Shown piece by piece: positions 35,550 to 44,480 of a stretch of DNA of 64,000 nt. The notes beneath the pieces are model-generated. The model saw only the letters and a program-made list of their open reading frames with translations. It searched no databases and had not been told where the DNA came from. The position numbers were made by a program, and so were the translations under genes. Origin of the DNA: an uncultured Bacteroidales bacterium (GTDB lineage Bacteria > Bacteroidota > Bacteroidia > Bacteroidales > UBA4417); the NCBI GenBank assembly GCA_903879715.1, contig CAIRMR010000102.1, positions 1 through 64,000 on the forward strand. Reading direction: 5' to 3'. The first letter of the stretch is position 1, and each line of letters begins with the position of its first letter.

Positions 35550-36002
35550 TCACAGCAACCTTTTATCCCAAAAATAATCCTCAATCCTTACCAGTTTCAC
35601 GTTCAGGTTAAAATCCGGGTGTTCGCTGTTCAAAACATAATTATATTCGAAAGGAATAACAGCAGAGGGAACTTTTAAAATTAATGTTTTTCGGGTTGTG
35701 TACCATTTTGAACCGATTTCCTGCAGCCTTGAGTATGCTGCTAATGTCCTCCAGTTTTGGGGCAATCCGCTGCTGTGGACTTGTGTAATTATATTATCAT
35801 CATCCGGAACAGAAATCACCATAACCTTATAATTAAGGACCGGGATAATGGATGCCCGCCGAACAACCAATTCGAGCGTAGACAATGACCTTGACGATCC
35901 GGCATAAATAACATTATGTCCCTGAACGTTCCACCTGTTGGCACTACCTGATGCTTTTATCAGTCCAGAGTACTCTTCTTTACAAATTCGGAATACTTCC
36001 AT
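35550..36002 (-). CDS. RES-domain toxin (NAD+ phosphorylase type)
   Basis: 150-residue toxin of a RES/Xre type II pair. RES toxins deplete NAD+ and so stop growth. The motif residues are visible: R23 in ANRWN, Y33, E44 in STLELV, S113 in KVPSAVIPFEYN and the NSEHPDF stretch that follows. It follows the Xre antitoxin gene after 8 bases on the same strand, the standard antitoxin-first order. Length is normal for the family. Confidence 0.9.
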   Translation of the reverse strand: MEVFRICKEEYSGLIKASGSANRWNVQGHNVIYAGSSRSLSTLELVVRRASIIPVLNYKVMVISVPDDDNIITQVHSSGLPQNWRTLAAYSRLQEIGSKWYTTRKTLILKVPSAVIPFEYNYVLNSEHPDFNLNVKLVRIEDYFWDKRLL

Positions 36003-36010
36003 AATTTAAA

Positions 36011-36448
36011 TCACACGTTATCACCATATTCCATAGCGGTTAAACTGTCGTCAACAAACCGTATTCCTGTAACCGTATTTAAAAACACATTCGGAGTTTT
36101 GCCATCAAAATAAAAGTTTTCGCTATGAAGCCATTTGTCAAATTCTTTGGAAGATCCAAACACTTTAATCCCATGATTAATAAGTGATAACAATAGAATG
36201 ATTTGCTCCTTGGTATTTTCCTTAAATTTATTTTCGGGTTGCCGGTAAGACCGGAAGGTACGCACACTAATATTTAACCAATCCGAAATAACCTCGTCGT
36301 TGAAGTTAGTAAGTGATTTAATAGTCTTTACATGCTTCCAGTTAACATCTTTTGTTTGAAGAAAATTCAATACATCTGTGTCAGATATCTGGCCAGGGAT
36401 CTCATATAAAACAGATGGTTCTTCAATTTGATTTTTTTTGCCTTTCAT
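36011..36448 (-). CDS. Xre/MbcA/ParS-type antitoxin (DUF2384)
   Basis: 145-residue antitoxin partner of the RES toxin, from ATG 36448 (MKGKKNQIEEPS). The frame to 36502 adds a Cys-rich segment that does not suit the family. The N-terminal half has a helix-turn-helix-like segment (TDVLNFLQTKDVNWKHVKT, SDWLNISVRTFRSYRQ). The C-terminal half is DUF2384 with the EFDKWLHSENFYFDGKTP and FLNTVTGIRFV signature that blocks the toxin's active site. It probably represses its own operon. Confidence 0.88.
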   Translation of the reverse strand: MKGKKNQIEEPSVLYEIPGQISDTDVLNFLQTKDVNWKHVKTIKSLTNFNDEVISDWLNISVRTFRSYRQPENKFKENTKEQIILLLSLINHGIKVFGSSKEFDKWLHSENFYFDGKTPNVFLNTVTGIRFVDDSLTAMEYGDNV

Positions 36449-36617
36449 TAAACTAATATTTGCATCACAAAAATAGGCAATATTTCCTGTACAAGCAAGC
36501 AATATTGCCTTTTTTGATTTTTTTTTAATCTGATGCCATCAAAATTTCATCTAACCCGAATCCAGCCACATCCAATTCAGGAAAAAACAGTAATTTAGCC
36601 CCTCTTTTTAAAATACA

Positions 36618-36908
36618 ATGAACTTCATTATTCAAGAAGCGAATCTTCCAAAAGCGCTAGTAATTATTCTGATAATTCTGATTATTTACTATGTGTTTTC
36701 CTTTCTCATGCGATACATTCTGCCAAGGGTAATGCGTAAATATGTTAATGACTTCCAGAAACAATTTACAGAAGAGAACATACGTTCGCAGGAAGAAATG
36801 AACAAAAAAAAAGAAGGTGAAGTCTCGATCAAATTTGTTGAAAAGGATAAAAAAAACAGCCAACATCCTGATGATGGCGAATACGTTGACTACGAAGAAA
36901 TTAAATAA
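36618..36908 (+). CDS. small membrane protein, DUF4834-like
   Basis: 96 residues. One N-terminal membrane helix (LVIILIILIIYYVFSFLMRY) is followed by a cytoplasmic basic then acidic tail ending DGEYVDYEEIK. This matches the DUF4834 type found in Bacteroidota, function unknown. It is 46 bases before the YfhO gene on the same strand and may share its transcript. Confidence 0.7.
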   Translation: MNFIIQEANLPKALVIILIILIIYYVFSFLMRYILPRVMRKYVNDFQKQFTEENIRSQEEMNKKKEGEVSIKFVEKDKKNSQHPDDGEYVDYEEIK

Positions 36909-36954
36909 TTGACTGTCCATTTTATACACTAAAACCAACATTAAAGCCATTCCC

Positions 36955-39402
36955 ATGAAGAACATCCGTTTCAAACAGGTTCTCCCCTATCTTTCAGCAG
37001 TTGTAATATTTGTTGTTATTTCAATTGCCTATTTCAGCCCGCTGCTTGAAGGTAAAAAGATGAAACAGTCAGATATCACACAATTCCTGGGTATGTCGAA
37101 AGAAATTTCTGATTTCCGCGACGCAACCGGCCAGGAAGCCTTATGGACGAACAGTATGTTCGGCGGGATGCCTGCTTACCAGATATCGGTTCAATATAAA
37201 GGGAATGTGCTGCGTTACCTCGATCAACTGATGCAATTGTATCTCCCACAACCTGCAGGAATGGTTTTCCTTTATATGATAGGATTCTTTATCTTACTCC
37301 TGGTTCTGAAAGTCGATAAATGGCTGGCGATAGCCGGGGCAATCGCTTTTGCGTTTTCTTCGTATCTGTTTATCATTTTCGAAGCCGGGCACAACAGTAA
37401 AGCCCATGCTATTGGTTATATGGCGCCGGTGTTGGCAGGTATTATTCTTACCTACCGCGGCCGCTACCTGGCAGGCGGGATAATGGCAGCCATCGCGCTT
37501 TCGCTTGAGTTGTTAACAAACCACCTCCAGATAACCTATTACCTGATGATGATAGCCGGTGTGTTTGTTGTTACCGAATTAATAAGCAGTATCAGGGAGA
37601 AAAAACTTCCCGTCTTTGCAAAAGCTACCGGAGTATTACTGATAGCATCCATTTTTGCCCTGTTAACCAACATCACGAGCATATGGGCAACCTATGAATA
37701 CGGGAAAGAGACCATTCGCGGTAAAACCGAACTAACCTCCGAAAAATCAAACCGGACCAGTGGCCTGGATAAAGATTACGCAACGGGCTGGAGTTATGGC
37801 AAAATGGAAACCTTTACAATGCTTATTCCAAACTTTAACGGAGGATCATCACAAGGCGCGTTATCAGAAACATCAAACACATATAAAGCGCTCAAAGCAA
37901 ACAACATAGATGACACCCAGGCCAATAAAATAATTAAAGCGCTACCTCTCTATTGGGGAACCCAACCAGGAGTTTCAGGTCCTGTTTACATAGGAGCAAT
38001 TATTATGTTCCTGTTTGTTTTTGCGTTGTTTGTGGTTGACAACAAATATAAATGGTGGCTGTTAGCTGCAACTATACTATCAATACTATTGGCCTGGGGG
38101 AAAAACCTTATGCCTTTTACTGATTTTTTCATGCACTATGTTCCGGGTTATAATAAATTCAGGGCTGTTTCAATGACTCTTGTAATAGCCGAGTTATGCA
38201 TTCCGTTACTCGCCGTCTTAGGTTTGCAGAAAGCATTTTCCGGCGAAGTTGACAAGAAAAAATTATTGAAATACCTTTATTATTCACTTGGAATTGCCGG
38301 AGGAATTTCATTATTCTTTGCTTTGTTTGGCAGCAGCCTGTTTGATTTCATTTCTCCTGCCGATGAACAATACAAATCCTATTTCCCTGACTGGCTTATG
38401 GCCGCTTTACGCGAAGACCGTGCTGCCATTTTAAGCGCTGATGCATTCCGGTCGCTGGCATTCATTCTTCTCGCAGGTGCTGCGATATGGGCTATGATCA
38501 ATCAAAAAATCAAGAAACCGGTTTTCTTCACTGCTTTGATTTTGCTGGTATTGATTGATATGTGGTCGGTAAACCGACGTTATGTAAACAACGATAGTTT
38601 TGTCAGTAAACGCGTTGCGGCTGTTCCTTTTCAACCTACACTTGCCGACCAGGTAATCATGAAAGATAAAGATCCGAATTTCAGGGTATTTAACCAGTCT
38701 GTAGGGAATCCGTTTGCTGATGCCAGTACTTCCTATTTCCATAAATCACTCGGAGGTTATCACGGCGCTAAACTACGCCGCTACCAGGAGTTGATTGACA
38801 ACCAGCTAGCTAAAGGCAACATGAATGTTTACAATATGCTGAATACCAAGTATTTTATCGTTCCTGATGAAAAAGGCGGGCAACCACAGATGCAGATCAA
38901 TATGCAGGCAATGGGCAATGCTTGGTTTGTAAATAATGCGCATATGGTAAATAATGCAGATGAGGAAATTGGTGCACTCACCGACTTTGTTCCTTCTGAG
39001 ACAGCAGTTTACGATAAACGATTTGAAGACCAGGTTAAAGGGCATATGATCAGCAAAGATTCACTGGCTACTATAGAGCTTACTGATTACAAACCTAACC
39101 ATCTTACCTACAAATCAGAAACCAGCAAAGAGCAACTGGCAGTTCTCTCGGAAATATACTACGAAAAGGGTTGGAATGCTTTTATTGACGGGAAACCAGC
39201 GCCTTACTTCCGTGCCAATTACGTGCTTAGGGCCATGATAGTTCCGGCAGGTACTCATACCATTGAGTATAAATTTGAACCACAGGTTTATAAAACAGGT
39301 GAAAAAATATCGTACGCCTCATCTATACTCCTGGTTTTATTAGCTTTAGGAAGCATTGGATTCATGCTGAAACGCAGGTACGAAACCAGCCCAAAGGCAT
39401 AA
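36955..39402 (+). CDS. YfhO-family membrane protein
   Basis: 815-residue protein with about 12-13 membrane helices in the first 560 residues and an extracytoplasmic C-terminal domain before a final helix. It belongs to the YfhO family. Members are GT-C fold glycosyltransferase-like proteins, some of which decorate teichoic or lipid-linked glycans. The early acidic segment (DITQFLGMSKEISDF) lies in the expected extracytoplasmic loop. It heads a plus-strand run of glycan genes, which fits a glycan-transfer role. Confidence 0.85.
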   Translation: MKNIRFKQVLPYLSAVVIFVVISIAYFSPLLEGKKMKQSDITQFLGMSKEISDFRDATGQEALWTNSMFGGMPAYQISVQYKGNVLRYLDQLMQLYLPQPAGMVFLYMIGFFILLLVLKVDKWLAIAGAIAFAFSSYLFIIFEAGHNSKAHAIGYMAPVLAGIILTYRGRYLAGGIMAAIALSLELLTNHLQITYYLMMIAGVFVVTELISSIREKKLPVFAKATGVLLIASIFALLTNITSIWATYEYGKETIRGKTELTSEKSNRTSGLDKDYATGWSYGKMETFTMLIPNFNGGSSQGALSETSNTYKALKANNIDDTQANKIIKALPLYWGTQPGVSGPVYIGAIIMFLFVFALFVVDNKYKWWLLAATILSILLAWGKNLMPFTDFFMHYVPGYNKFRAVSMTLVIAELCIPLLAVLGLQKAFSGEVDKKKLLKYLYYSLGIAGGISLFFALFGSSLFDFISPADEQYKSYFPDWLMAALREDRAAILSADAFRSLAFILLAGAAIWAMINQKIKKPVFFTALILLVLIDMWSVNRRYVNNDSFVSKRVAAVPFQPTLADQVIMKDKDPNFRVFNQSVGNPFADASTSYFHKSLGGYHGAKLRRYQELIDNQLAKGNMNVYNMLNTKYFIVPDEKGGQPQMQINMQAMGNAWFVNNAHMVNNADEEIGALTDFVPSETAVYDKRFEDQVKGHMISKDSLATIELTDYKPNHLTYKSETSKEQLAVLSEIYYEKGWNAFIDGKPAPYFRANYVLRAMIVPAGTHTIEYKFEPQVYKTGEKISYASSILLVLLALGSIGFMLKRRYETSPKA

Positions 39403-39412
39403 GGTCTGAGTC

Positions 39413-40741
39413 ATGAGCACTCCAGGCGCACGAAAAGTACTGATAATCACGTATTACTGGCCTCCCAGCGGGGGCGCAGGCGTACAGCGATGGCTTAAAT
39501 TCAGCAAATACCTGAGAGAATTTGGATGGGAGCCGGTTATTTATACTCCGGAAAACCTTGAAGCGCCGGCAATTGACAATTCGCTTGAAAAGGATATTCC
39601 TGAAGGAATTTCGGTTATTAAAAGACCCATTATCGAACCGTACTCTGTTTACAAACGTTTTGTAGGCATGAAGCCCGGCGAAAAGGTAAATGCCGGATTT
39701 CTGCAGGAAAAAGAAAAACCCGGTATAGCCGAAGGCATCGCTGTTTGGCTGAGAGGTAATTTTTTCATTCCTGACGCGCGACGTTTCTGGATTCGTCCTT
39801 CTGTAAGATTCCTGAATGATTACCTGTGCGCTAATCCTGTAGATGCAATTGTTTCAACCGGCCCACCACATTCAATGCATTTGATTGCATGGCAGATTCA
39901 TAAAAAACTTCATATTCCCTGGTTAGCTGATTTCCGCGATCCATGGACAGGAATTGATTTTTATCATCAGCTTAAACTTACTTCGCTAGCCGACAGGATT
40001 CATCATAATCTTGAAAAAAAAGTACTCTCTTTGGCCACTGCTGTTACTGTTGTAAGCCAGGATATGGCAGATGAGTTTAACGGGATTGTAAAACGGGATT
40101 ATAAACTGGTAACTAATGGGTATGATGAAGAGGATATCAGCCCGTTACCCCGGCATGAATTGGATTCAAAATTCACGATTGCTCATATTGGAAGTATAAA
40201 CACTTCCAGAAATCCAATTAAACTTTGGAAGGTGCTTTCTGAAATAGTAAAAGTAAATCCTGAATTTGCCAACAAATTGCAGATTAAACTTGTCGGCAAA
40301 GTGGATATTGGCGTTTTGAAAAGTATCGAAGAAAACGGATTGACTGCCTATTTATCCCGCATTGAATATATGCCGCACCAGGATGTAATGCATGAAATCC
40401 GGAAATCACAGGTGCTATTGCTTCTTATCAACAACACGCCTAACGCTAAAGGAATTCTGACAGGTAAGATTTTTGAATACCTTGGATCGGGAAGGCCAAT
40501 ACTGAGCATTGGACCTGAAGATGGTGAAGCCGCCGTTATCCTTCAGGAAGCTGATGCCGGACAAACAGCCGGTTATGAAAATGAAGAAGAAATGCGTCGG
40601 GTTTTGACCGGATATTTTACCAAATACAGCGAACAACGGCTCGAGAGCAATACCGGTAACCAAACAAAATATTCGCGAAAAGCACTTACCCAAAAAATTG
40701 CAGGCATTCTGGATTCTATCATTGCTCCGGGACAAGAATAA
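39413..40741 (+). CDS. glycosyltransferase family 4
   Basis: Cytoplasmic GT-B glycosyltransferase of 442 residues. The N-terminus has the sugar-acceptor loop YYWPPSGGAGVQRWLKF. The C-terminal half has FTIAHIGSINTSRNP, KLVGKVD and the ILTGKIFEYLGSGRPILSIG stretch (donor-binding EX7E-like region). The acceptor and donor sugars are not identified. It starts 10 bases after YfhO, so cotranscribed, and precedes the nucleotidyltransferase by 29 bases. Confidence 0.85.
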   Translation: MSTPGARKVLIITYYWPPSGGAGVQRWLKFSKYLREFGWEPVIYTPENLEAPAIDNSLEKDIPEGISVIKRPIIEPYSVYKRFVGMKPGEKVNAGFLQEKEKPGIAEGIAVWLRGNFFIPDARRFWIRPSVRFLNDYLCANPVDAIVSTGPPHSMHLIAWQIHKKLHIPWLADFRDPWTGIDFYHQLKLTSLADRIHHNLEKKVLSLATAVTVVSQDMADEFNGIVKRDYKLVTNGYDEEDISPLPRHELDSKFTIAHIGSINTSRNPIKLWKVLSEIVKVNPEFANKLQIKLVGKVDIGVLKSIEENGLTAYLSRIEYMPHQDVMHEIRKSQVLLLLINNTPNAKGILTGKIFEYLGSGRPILSIGPEDGEAAVILQEADAGQTAGYENEEEMRRVLTGYFTKYSEQRLESNTGNQTKYSRKALTQKIAGILDSIIAPGQE

Positions 40742-40770
40742 TCTAAGTAAATACAAATCTGATAGTTATA

Positions 40771-41487
40771 ATGTATAAAAGAGCTGTAATACTGGCGGGT
40801 GGAAAAGGAACAAGATTACGTCCATATACCGTGGTTCTTCCAAAACCGCTTATGCCAATAGGAGATTACCCGGTTTTGGAAATCATTATCCGCCAGCTGG
40901 CATTTTATGGTTTTGAGCATATTACATTAACGGTGAACCACCAGGCTGAGATCATTAAAGCGTTTTTTGGTGATGGGTCAAAATGGAATATCAAAATAGA
41001 TTATTCCTTCGAGGATAAGCCTTTGAGTACCATGGGACCATTAAAACTGATACATGATCTGCCTGAGGATTTCCTGATTATGAATGGAGATGTTCTGACT
41101 GATCTTGATTTCGATTGGTTTTACAATTTTCATAAGAATAACGGCAAGCTATTTTCCATTTCAGCTTTTAGCCGGACGGAAGTCAGTGAATACGGTGTTT
41201 TATTTTCGAATAACGACGATATATTAACGGGTTTTGTCGAAAAGCCAAAAAATGATTACACCGTAAGCATGGGAATTTATATGGCTAACCGGGAAATTTT
41301 AAACCATATTCCGGAAAACGTTGCCTATGGTTTTGACCACCTGATGCTTGCCCTTATTGCAAAAAAGCAGGAAGTTCTTATCCACAGGCATCCAGGCTAT
41401 TGGCTCGATATCGGTCGTCCGGATGATTATATACAAGCTATTGATGAACTGGAACTCCTGAAAGAAAAACTGATGCCATGGGAATAA
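40771..41487 (+). CDS. sugar-phosphate nucleotidyltransferase
   Basis: 238-residue cytoplasmic enzyme of the nucleotidyltransferase family that makes NDP-sugars. The N-terminus VILAGGKGTRLRPYT and the PKPLMPIG loop form the nucleotide and sugar-phosphate sites; NGDVLTDLDF is the metal-binding region. Which sugar (glucose, mannose or another) cannot be told. Its end overlaps the start of the epimerase gene by 10 bases, implying translational coupling. It probably makes the substrate that the epimerase modifies. Confidence 0.85.
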   Translation: MYKRAVILAGGKGTRLRPYTVVLPKPLMPIGDYPVLEIIIRQLAFYGFEHITLTVNHQAEIIKAFFGDGSKWNIKIDYSFEDKPLSTMGPLKLIHDLPEDFLIMNGDVLTDLDFDWFYNFHKNNGKLFSISAFSRTEVSEYGVLFSNNDDILTGFVEKPKNDYTVSMGIYMANREILNHIPENVAYGFDHLMLALIAKKQEVLIHRHPGYWLDIGRPDDYIQAIDELELLKEKLMPWE

Positions 41488-42347
41488 AAACAGCGAAACA
41501 TGTGTTAGTTACCGGAAGCGACGGATTTATCGGGAGAAGACTGGTTAAATCACTGCATAACGATGGTTTTATTGTAGAAGAATTTGACCGTTCTATTGGT
41601 GACATTTCAACTTACGATTTCAATTATGCCGAACTTGATCATGTAATTCACCTGGCATCCATGATATTTGTTCCGGCAAGCTGGGACGATACAAAATCAT
41701 TTTACCAGACTAACGTTATCGGAACCATTAACCTGCTGGAATTATGCAGGAAAATGAACTGTCCGCTTACGTACATAAGCTCTTATGTTTACGGAACGCC
41801 TCAATATTTGCCGGTGGATGAAAATCATCCTATCAGCCCATTAAGTCCTTACAATCACAGCAAATTACTCGCCGAGGAAGCCTGCAGGTATTATTCCAAT
41901 ACTTTTAATTTTCCTGTAACCGTTTTCAGACCGGTAAATGTATACGGGCCAGGTCAGAATCCGATTTTCCTGATCCCTAAAATTATACAACAAACGTTTG
42001 ACCCTTCTGTTGAATCTATCGAAGTGATGGATCTCAGGCCGAAACGGGACTTTTTATTTATCGATGATTTTATTAAAGCCATCCGCTTAAGTTTTGACCA
42101 GCCAAATTTCGACATTTACAATATCGGAACTGGCTATTCGGTAAGTGTTGAGGAAATCATAAAAACAATTCTCAGGGAATCAGGAATTAATAAACCCTAT
42201 TCAGCTAAAGGCGAAGAACGTAAAAATGAAACATGGGATGTATATGCCGGTATCTCGAAAATAAAAAACCAACTTTCGTGGGAACCAGGTACCACTTTCG
42301 AAGAAGGAATCAGGAAGTGCATTGAAGAATACAAAGAGAGTTTATAA
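41478..42347 (+). CDS. NAD-dependent epimerase/dehydratase
   Basis: 289-residue short-chain dehydrogenase/reductase acting on NDP-sugars. The Rossmann motif is VTGSDGFIGRRL, and the catalytic YNHSK (Y-x3-K type, near 130) sits in the expected place. The substrate is not known; GDP- or CDP-sugar epimerases and dehydratases look alike here. It overlaps the nucleotidyltransferase gene and is 16 bases from the next glycosyltransferase, so this is one operon. Confidence 0.85.
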   Translation: MGIKTAKHVLVTGSDGFIGRRLVKSLHNDGFIVEEFDRSIGDISTYDFNYAELDHVIHLASMIFVPASWDDTKSFYQTNVIGTINLLELCRKMNCPLTYISSYVYGTPQYLPVDENHPISPLSPYNHSKLLAEEACRYYSNTFNFPVTVFRPVNVYGPGQNPIFLIPKIIQQTFDPSVESIEVMDLRPKRDFLFIDDFIKAIRLSFDQPNFDIYNIGTGYSVSVEEIIKTILRESGINKPYSAKGEERKNETWDVYAGISKIKNQLSWEPGTTFEEGIRKCIEEYKESL

Positions 42348-42363
42348 CCTTACAGCCTTGTTG

Positions 42364-43446
42364 ATGGAAAAACAAAAAACACTTCTTTATATAAAGCCGG
42401 CTAATTCGTCGTTTATTGTTTCCGATCAGAAATTGCTTGAAAAGTATTACCACGTAATTCCTTTTCTGGTAAAACAATCGGGCAGGAAATGGAAATTCTT
42501 CCTTGATTTGTTTTCACTGGCATTCTTTCTCATTGGCAGGGCTGGTAAAAGTGAAGTTTTCGTTTGCTGGTTTGGCGATTACCATGCCGCGGTAATGGTA
42601 CTGATTGCACGAATATCCGGAAAAAAATCCGTCGTTATTGCCGGCGGACAGGAAGCAATTTGTTACAAGGAGTTAGGCAAAGGAGTGTATTTGAAAAGTT
42701 TCAGAGGATGGTGCGTAAAATATGCTTTGCGTAACGCGGCTTTAATACTCCCCAATCACGCTTCGCTGATTTACCACGAAAACTATTTCTATAATGCTGA
42801 TAATCCGCATATTGACGGAATACGTCATTATGTGAAAGATATAAAAGGAGAAATAATTGTTGTTCCGAATGGAATCGACTTTTCGCGTATTGACCGGAAT
42901 CCGGAGATTAAAAAAATACCAAATCTTGTTCTGACGGTAGGAACCATGAATAAAGAGGCGGACTTTTACAATAAAGGATTTGATCTTTTTATAAATTTAT
43001 CACGCTTGCATGCTGATAAAGAGTTTGTTCTGATTGGCGTAAAAAAGGCATATCTTGCATGGATTGAAGAAAAGTACAAAGTATCAGAAATCAAAAACCT
43101 CAAAATAATTCCATCTTTCTGCCCTGACGAAATCCTTGTGGATTATTTTAATAAAGCAACTGTGTATCTGCAAGTATCAATTACCGAAGGAATGCCGGTC
43201 AGCCTGGGCGAAGCCATGTTATGCGAGTGTATACCGGTAGGTTCGGATGTAAACGGTATTCCCGATGCGATTGCCGATACCGGCGTACTTGTTTACAAGA
43301 GAGATATCAATGAGTTGTCGGAAGCTCTAATAAAGGCGTTTACACTAAATACAGGAGCGAAAGCCCGAATCCATACGCTGGAACATTTTTCGATGAAACA
43401 AAGGGAAGAAAAGCTGATCGCTGCCATACGAAGTATAACTGGCTAA
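42364..43446 (+). CDS. glycosyltransferase (GT-B fold)
   Basis: 360 residues from ATG 42364 (MEKQKTLLYIKPANSS). The frame from 42322 overlaps the epimerase gene. N-terminal Rossmann part; then a C-terminal donor-binding domain with NLVLTVGTMNKEADFYNKGF and the VSITEGMPVSLGEAMLCECIPVG stretch, the classic GT4-type donor motif. Substrate unknown. It is the last gene of the plus-strand glycan run and is convergent with a minus-strand glycosyltransferase. Confidence 0.82.
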   Translation: MEKQKTLLYIKPANSSFIVSDQKLLEKYYHVIPFLVKQSGRKWKFFLDLFSLAFFLIGRAGKSEVFVCWFGDYHAAVMVLIARISGKKSVVIAGGQEAICYKELGKGVYLKSFRGWCVKYALRNAALILPNHASLIYHENYFYNADNPHIDGIRHYVKDIKGEIIVVPNGIDFSRIDRNPEIKKIPNLVLTVGTMNKEADFYNKGFDLFINLSRLHADKEFVLIGVKKAYLAWIEEKYKVSEIKNLKIIPSFCPDEILVDYFNKATVYLQVSITEGMPVSLGEAMLCECIPVGSDVNGIPDAIADTGVLVYKRDINELSEALIKAFTLNTGAKARIHTLEHFSMKQREEKLIAAIRSITG

Positions 43447-43448
43447 AA

Positions 43449-44474
43449 TCAGTTTTTGTAGCTTGGCCGATTAAGAAACTTAGCCAATCCTTCCACATCA
43501 AGGTGAAACAAACTCAGGAAAAGTCCAACCAGGGCCCGGAGTTTCCATACATACTCTCCTCCTTTTGAAAAGATGGCTTTAATATACCTTTTCCGGGCTT
43601 CTTTATACTGCTTTTTAATCAAAAGGTAGCGGCCTTCTCTTGCATAGGCCATAATCATTACCTTATCAAAATGGATTTTTATGGCTTTTTGCTTTACGGA
43701 AAATGACAATGAAGGATCAGAAGAGAATTTCCTGAAATTATCCAGCGAAAGCGCATAAAATCCTGAAAATATTTTCACAAGATGCGTTTTTGTCGTTTGC
43801 CCGGGATATACGCGCCATCGGCCGGTTGGTTCAGGATCGTAAACAAACGCTCCCAGTGTGCTTAGCAGTTGCCAGGTGGGCAAATCAACCAAGGGCAATC
43901 CGTAACCCTGCTGAAAACCGCCAATCTTCTCTAGAGCTTCTTTTCTGATGCAAGCTGTTAGTGCCGGAATGCAGTTCCTGAATAATAGGATATCCAGGAA
44001 ACTACCTACAGGATTATTTGTAAATAATTTGATATCCTCAGGTTTTAGTTCAGGAGAAACTTCAAAAACCTGGCTTTGATCAATATTCACCTGCCGGGCA
44101 CTGCTCCAGGCCATAACAGCCAATGGATTGCTTTCAAGTGCTGCAACCTGCCGGCTCAGTTTGTCGGTTTCCCATATATCGTCGCCTTCGAGAATGGTAA
44201 TATACTTGCCCTTTGCGTGTTGAAGCGCCAAATTGTAACTTTCGGCAAGCCTGAATATTCCGATGTTCTGTTGGTTAAACAAGGTGATTCTTGGATCAGC
44301 GGCGGCATAGCGGGCAGCGATTTCAGCGGTTTGATCGGTGCTTCCATCATTGATTATCAGCATCTCCCAATCTGTAAATGTCTGGCTTAAAGCCGACTGA
44401 ATACATTCGGCAATAAAACCAGCATGATTAAAGGTTGGGGTAATTATTGTAACAATTACTGGTTTATTTACCAT
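43449..44474 (-). CDS. glycosyltransferase family 2
   Basis: About 341-residue GT-A enzyme: VTIITPTFNHAGFIAEC at the N-terminus, the DGSTDQTAEIA loop, the DDIW metal-binding motif near residue 98, and a C-terminal alpha-helical tail. The start is uncertain between a GTG at 44480 and the ATG at 44474; both follow AGGTGG. The GTG would abut the stop codon of the upstream gene. Same strand as the GT/methyltransferase fusion, so cotranscribed. Confidence 0.85.
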   Translation of the reverse strand: MVNKPVIVTIITPTFNHAGFIAECIQSALSQTFTDWEMLIINDGSTDQTAEIAARYAAADPRITLFNQQNIGIFRLAESYNLALQHAKGKYITILEGDDIWETDKLSRQVAALESNPLAVMAWSSARQVNIDQSQVFEVSPELKPEDIKLFTNNPVGSFLDILLFRNCIPALTACIRKEALEKIGGFQQGYGLPLVDLPTWQLLSTLGAFVYDPEPTGRWRVYPGQTTKTHLVKIFSGFYALSLDNFRKFSSDPSLSFSVKQKAIKIHFDKVMIMAYAREGRYLLIKKQYKEARKRYIKAIFSKGGEYVWKLRALVGLFLSLFHLDVEGLAKFLNRPSYKN

Positions 44475-44480
44475 ATCCAC

